Shown here piece after piece: positions 14,979 through 18,286 of a DNA stretch of 18,286 nucleotides (the stretch's first letter is position 1; every line of letters begins with the position of its first letter). Location: NCBI GenBank assembly GCA_023437745.1, contig JAEZFI010000297.1, positions 1 to 18,286 on the forward strand. Reading direction: 5' to 3'. Below the pieces are notes generated by a model, which worked only from the letters and a program-made list of their open reading frames with translations, was not told the DNA's origin and ran no database searches. This DNA is from Actinomycetes bacterium (lineage in GTDB: Bacteria; Actinomycetota; Acidimicrobiia; Acidimicrobiales; Microtrichaceae). Both the position numbers and the translations under genes were made by a program.

Positions 14979-16535
14979 GTGGCTGAGGTCCGGCAGCGCC
15001 AGCAGCTGGGGGTCCGGCTCTCCAGCGGCGCAGGCGACGCGCTCGACCGCGGGGTGATCGTCGGTGGGCTGATCGCCACCGCGCTGCTGCTGGTGGGCAC
15101 CATGTTCTTCCTGGACAAGGCGAACCTGGACGTGTGGACCGCCACCATCACCTGCCTGGTGATCCTCGCCGTCTCGGTGCCGCTCTTCCGGCGCATCGCC
15201 CGCTCGGAGCAGAGCCCGAAGCTCTTCGGCATCCTCATGGGCGGCCTCGTCCTGAAGTTCGCGTCCTCGCTGGTCCGGTACTTCGTCATCTTCGTCATCT
15301 ACGACTCCGAGGGCGACGCCGGCGTCTACCACGAGGCGGGGGCGGAGTTCGTCCGCCGGTTCCGCGAGGGCATCCCGATCCACCCGCTGCCGATCATCCG
15401 GAACTTCCCGATCGAATCGCAGCGCATGGGCGACTTCACCGGTGGGATCTACCTGGTGACGGGCTCCAGTGCGTACGCCGGGTTCTTCGTCTACACGTTC
15501 CTGTGCTTCATCGGGCAGATCCTCTTCGTGCGGGGGCTGAAGGCGGCCGTGCCCGAAGCGGACCACCTCCGGTACGCACGGATCCTGCTCTTCCTGCCGT
15601 CGCTGCTGTTCTGGCCGTCCTCGATCGGCAAGGAGGCGCTGATGATCTTCTGCCTGGGCCTGATCAGCTACGGCGCGGCGCTCCTGCTGTCGCCCAAGCC
15701 CCGGGTCATCGGAGCCGCCTACTTCGCCGCGGGTGTCGCGCTCGTCATGCTGGTGCGCCCGCACATCGCGCTGATGTCGATCGGCGCGCTGATCCTCGCC
15801 ACGGCGGTCGGCGCGGTGGCGAAGGGCGACCGGGTCGGCGGCATGGGACGAGCGGTCCGGCTCGCGGCGCTGGTCGGCCTGCTCCTCGCCGTCGGTGTGG
15901 TGTCCACGGCGGTGGGCGGGATGTTCGATCGCTCGGGTGACAACGACTCGGTGGCGCTGTCGTCGGACGGCACCACGAACAACGCGGCGTCCCGGCTGGA
16001 CGAGACCCTCGCCCGGACCTCGATCGGCAACTCGGAGTTCGCGGCGCCCGCGGTGACGTCGCCCGAGAAGCTCCCGTGGGCCGTGATCTCCGTGCTCCTG
16101 CGGCCGTTCCCGTGGGAGGCGAGCAGCATCAACTCGCTCATCGCCGCCTCGGAGGGGGTCCTCCTGGGCTACCTGTTCGCCTCGTCGTGGCGCCGCCTCG
16201 CCCGGTTCCCGGCGCTGTCCGCCCGCCGGCCCTACCTGGTGTTCCTCATGGCGTTCATCCTGGTGTTCTCGGTCGCCTTCTCGTTCGTGGGCAACTTCGG
16301 CATCCTCGCCCGTCAGCGCACGCAGATGCTGCCCGCCGCGGTGGCGCTGCTCGCCCTGCCGGCCGTCGTGGAGCAGCGTCGACGCCGCAGGGCCCCGGAG
16401 GATCCCTCCGACGGCGAGGTGGTGGTGCCACCGGTGGAGTCGTTGGCTACCGTGGAGCCCTCCCCATCGTCCCTCGTCCCATCACGAATGCGAGTGCTCA
16501 CCGTGCCGACCACCCCTGAGATCGGAGCCCGCTGA
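14979..16535 (+). CDS. Polytopic membrane protein, putative Wzy/EpsG-like polysaccharide polymerase
   Basis: The protein has 518 residues from GTG 14979. Many hydrophobic helices are visible, for example near 25-45, 54-70, 82-108, 165-185, 201-215, 219-238, 243-262, 264-280, 293-313, 365-375, 388-401, 417-440 and 448-464. A hydrophilic loop (about 110-160) contains DSEGDAGVYHEAG and NFPIESQRMGDFTGG. Other notable blocks are LLFWPSSIGKEALM (209-222), LVRPHIALM (258-266) and a second long soluble loop (about 315-365) before LLRPFPWEA (373-381). The arrangement resembles membrane polymerases or O-antigen-ligase-like proteins, but these diverge strongly, so the assignment rests mainly on topology and on the coupled Wzz-BY-kinase gene (TGATG overlap). 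The C-terminal 50 residues are cytosolic-looking, charged and Pro-rich. It could polymerise repeat units on the outer membrane face. An alternative is a ligase or a glycosyl-carrier membrane enzyme. Confidence 0.7.
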   Translation: MAEVRQRQQLGVRLSSGAGDALDRGVIVGGLIATALLLVGTMFFLDKANLDVWTATITCLVILAVSVPLFRRIARSEQSPKLFGILMGGLVLKFASSLVRYFVIFVIYDSEGDAGVYHEAGAEFVRRFREGIPIHPLPIIRNFPIESQRMGDFTGGIYLVTGSSAYAGFFVYTFLCFIGQILFVRGLKAAVPEADHLRYARILLFLPSLLFWPSSIGKEALMIFCLGLISYGAALLLSPKPRVIGAAYFAAGVALVMLVRPHIALMSIGALILATAVGAVAKGDRVGGMGRAVRLAALVGLLLAVGVVSTAVGGMFDRSGDNDSVALSSDGTTNNAASRLDETLARTSIGNSEFAAPAVTSPEKLPWAVISVLLRPFPWEASSINSLIAASEGVLLGYLFASSWRRLARFPALSARRPYLVFLMAFILVFSVAFSFVGNFGILARQRTQMLPAAVALLALPAVVEQRRRRRAPEDPSDGEVVVPPVESLATVEPSPSSLVPSRMRVLTVPTTPEIGAR

Positions 16536-18286
16536 TGGGCAAGGCTCGCGCGATCCTCGGTCGTCGGTGGCTGGTGCTGCTCGTCGCGGTCCTGCTGGGT
16601 GCTGCGGCGGGGGTGTTCTCGTCGCAGTTCGGCGAGGAGGACGCCAAGCCGGTCTGGATCGCCCGGCAGGTCATCGTCTCCAACCGTGACGCCAGCGGCA
16701 CCCGAGCCTTCGTGCAGCAGGACGCGCTGAAGGTCACGCGTGGCGCAGTGCCCGGGATCGCCGCCGAGAAGCTCAAGTACGACGGCAAGCTGTCGTCGCT
16801 GGTGGGGAAGATCACGTCGACCTACGACGAGGACAGCAGCTCGATCCGCATCAGCAGCGTGGACAAGGACGCCGACGTCGCCAACGCCCGCGTCCAGGCG
16901 TTCACCGACGCGTTCCTGGACGTCGTCAACAAGGAGCTCCAGTCCGACGAGCAGCGCCAGCTCGAGGAGCTCAAGCGACGCTCCGACGAGGCGAACCAGG
17001 CGCTCGTGGAGTTCGATCGCAAGAACGGCGACCTCAGCCGCTCCGACCAGAAGCTGCCCAGCACGCAGGCCGTGGACGAGCTGGTCGCCGAGCGCCGGCG
17101 CCTCAGCGACTACGCAGCGACGGCGAAAGCCCAGTACGACGACGCGACGCTGAGGACCAGCAGCACGTTGCCCTACGCCTCGCTGGGTCCCGAGACGCCG
17201 ACGGTGGAGACCTCGATCCTGCCCAAGGTGCCCAAGTCGCCGGTGTTCCGCGCCGGTCTCGTCGGCATCATCGGGTTGCTGCTCGGCATCGGCCTCGTGA
17301 TGCTCGTCGAGCGACTGAACAACCGGATCGACACGCGCCAGGAGCTGGCCGCCGTCCTGCCCGTCCCGATCATCGCGGAGATCGGCCACCTGTCGAAGAA
17401 GCGCATGTCGTTCCACACGAACGGCCGCATCCGCCTGGACGGCATCTGGGCCGAGCACTACCGGCGCATCCGATCTGCCATCCAGTTCGTCCAGGCGCAG
17501 GGCGCCGTCGCGCTGCCCAACCTCGGCATCCCCGGCACGCCCGGGGCTGCGCCCACCCCGGACAGCAACGCGCTCCCGGTCGCCGACTCGGGCCGCCCAC
17601 CGCGGGTGTTCCTCTTCACCTCGACCCTCCCGGACGAGGGCAAGTCCACGTCGGTCGCCCTCACCGCGCTGGCGCTGGCCGAGGTCGGCACCGAGACGTT
17701 GGTCATCAACGCCGACTTCCGCAAGCCGAAGGTGGACCAGCTCCTCGGTGCGGCGGAGCGGCCGTCGCTCGACGACCGGGCACGCCTCGACCTCGAACGG
17801 CCGAGCATCGACGAGGTCGTGCAGCAGAGCGACACGCCGCACCTGTGGCTGGCGGCCGCCGGTCCGCCCACGTTCGAGGTCGGCGGGCGGCTCGCCGCGG
17901 CACGCGAGGTGGCGGAGGAGGCGGCGTCGCGTGGGGCGACGGTCCTCATCGACTCCACGCCCCTGCGGGTGGCCAACGACCCGATCGACATGTTCCCGGT
18001 GATCGACGGCCTGATCCTCGTCATCCGGGCCGGCAAGTCGACGGTGAAGTCCCTGGCCGACACGATCGAGCTGCTCGAGCTGCACCACGCACCGATCCTC
18101 GGAGCGGTGCTCATCGGCACGCAGGGCACCCGCGAGCTCTACACGTACTACGACTCGTACTACAGCACCGTCGCACCGCTCACCCCGGGCCCGGCGGGCA
18201 GCACCGCCCGCCTGGGCGGGGACGACGACGCTGCCGACGTCGCCGAGGCGGCACCGCCGGTCGCCCCGCCACCCCCCGTCGTGTCG
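16535..18286 (+). CDS. Wzz-BY-kinase fusion (Wzc-like copolymerase), 3' end outside window
   Basis: The frame is open for 584 codons from ATG 16535, whose A is the last base of the upstream TGA, and runs off the window. A short N-terminus leads to TM1 (about 11-30), an extracytoplasmic Wzz-type domain with a helical, charged stretch (about 115-200), the Pro-rich ILPKVPKSPVF (227-238) and TM2 (about 240-262). These are standard for Wzz/Wzc chain-length regulators. A linker with GIPGTPGAAPTP (about 334-345) precedes the cytosolic ATPase: Walker A STLPDEGKST (363-372, K370), Walker A' VINADFRKP (390-398) and Walker B VLIDSTPL (470-477). A tyrosine cluster ELYTYYDSYYSTVA (534-547) follows, typical of bacterial tyrosine kinase autophosphorylation tails. 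After it comes an acidic, Ala/Pro-rich tail with a proline run. Walker A' has Asn 392 where the family usually has Asp. It likely works with the polymerase to set chain length through phosphorylation cycles. An actinobacterial one-chain Wzz-kinase is the best call. Confidence 0.9.
   Translation, partial: MGKARAILGRRWLVLLVAVLLGAAAGVFSSQFGEEDAKPVWIARQVIVSNRDASGTRAFVQQDALKVTRGAVPGIAAEKLKYDGKLSSLVGKITSTYDEDSSSIRISSVDKDADVANARVQAFTDAFLDVVNKELQSDEQRQLEELKRRSDEANQALVEFDRKNGDLSRSDQKLPSTQAVDELVAERRRLSDYAATAKAQYDDATLRTSSTLPYASLGPETPTVETSILPKVPKSPVFRAGLVGIIGLLLGIGLVMLVERLNNRIDTRQELAAVLPVPIIAEIGHLSKKRMSFHTNGRIRLDGIWAEHYRRIRSAIQFVQAQGAVALPNLGIPGTPGAAPTPDSNALPVADSGRPPRVFLFTSTLPDEGKSTSVALTALALAEVGTETLVINADFRKPKVDQLLGAAERPSLDDRARLDLERPSIDEVVQQSDTPHLWLAAAGPPTFEVGGRLAAAREVAEEAASRGATVLIDSTPLRVANDPIDMFPVIDGLILVIRAGKSTVKSLADTIELLELHHAPILGAVLIGTQGTRELYTYYDSYYSTVAPLTPGPAGSTARLGGDDDAADVAEAAPPVAPPPPVVS

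Noticed and set aside
12449..14986. Very long plus-strand frame opposite the second ABC exporter and GT2 fusion
   Set aside because: It is antisense to two genes with complete motif sets. The composition (Arg, Gln, His, Gly) is typical of a shadow frame in GC-rich DNA.
13056..15764. Upstream extension of the GT2-methyltransferase frame on the minus strand, giving a giant protein
   Set aside because: The frame stays open through the exporter gene only because of base composition. The real start is the GTG at 13055 that overlaps the exporter stop, and the upstream translation shows no domain.
16313..18088. Long minus-strand frame opposite the Wzz-BY-kinase
   Set aside because: The plus strand has a complete Wzz plus kinase architecture. 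The minus-strand translation is Arg/Asp/Gly/Leu-rich without motifs.
1..18286. Insertion sequence, transposase, integrase, attachment site or CRISPR array
   Set aside because: No such gene, long direct or inverted repeat, or spaced repeat series was seen. The mosaic gene order is the only hint of past rearrangement.

Overview
This is a very GC-rich, almost gap-free stretch of bacterial DNA. It looks like an actinobacterium, possibly of the Acidimicrobiia type, but that placement is inference from base composition, start-codon use and protein style, with no rRNA or marker gene to prove it. Start codons are strikingly non-ATG: of the twelve gene starts inside the window I assign eight GTG, two TTG and only two ATG. 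Many adjacent genes overlap by 4 bases (GTGA or TTGA) or by TGATG, which implies translational coupling.

The window is part of a surface-polysaccharide (capsule, exopolysaccharide or glycolipid) biosynthesis and export locus. Region A (1-8306, plus strand) is one tight operon: the tail of a SAM methyltransferase, a tandem GT4-GT4 glycosyltransferase, a NodB-type polysaccharide deacetylase, a second methyltransferase, a small P-loop kinase-like protein, a GT4-methyltransferase fusion and a FemAB/CelD-like GNAT acyltransferase. Region B (8278-10155, minus) is a half-size ABC exporter. Region C (10186-11331, plus) is a single GT4 glycosyltransferase. Region D (11304-14788, minus) is a second half-size ABC exporter followed by a coupled GT2-methyltransferase fusion. 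Region E (14979 to the window end, plus) is a polytopic membrane protein resembling a Wzy/EpsG-type polymerase, coupled to a Wzz-BY-kinase (Wzc-like) copolymerase that runs off the right edge.

The likely joint job (inference) is as follows. The five glycosyltransferase domains build a repeat unit on a lipid carrier. The four methyltransferase domains, the deacetylase and the acyltransferase decorate or edit it. The ABC half-exporters could move the lipid-linked unit or a related glycolipid across the membrane, since no Wzx flippase is visible here. The polymerase-like protein and Wzz-BY-kinase would polymerise it and control chain length. No priming glycosyltransferase, nucleotide-sugar synthesis gene, tRNA, rRNA, CRISPR array, insertion sequence or obvious repeat was seen.

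The most distinctive traits are three multi-domain glycosyltransferase fusions in one locus, a pair of related ABC half-exporters with no visible Wzx, an uncharacterised kinase-like gene inside the glycan operon, and a mosaic of strand-switched modules whose convergent genes overlap at their 3' ends. Nothing here is certain to be a wholly new system.
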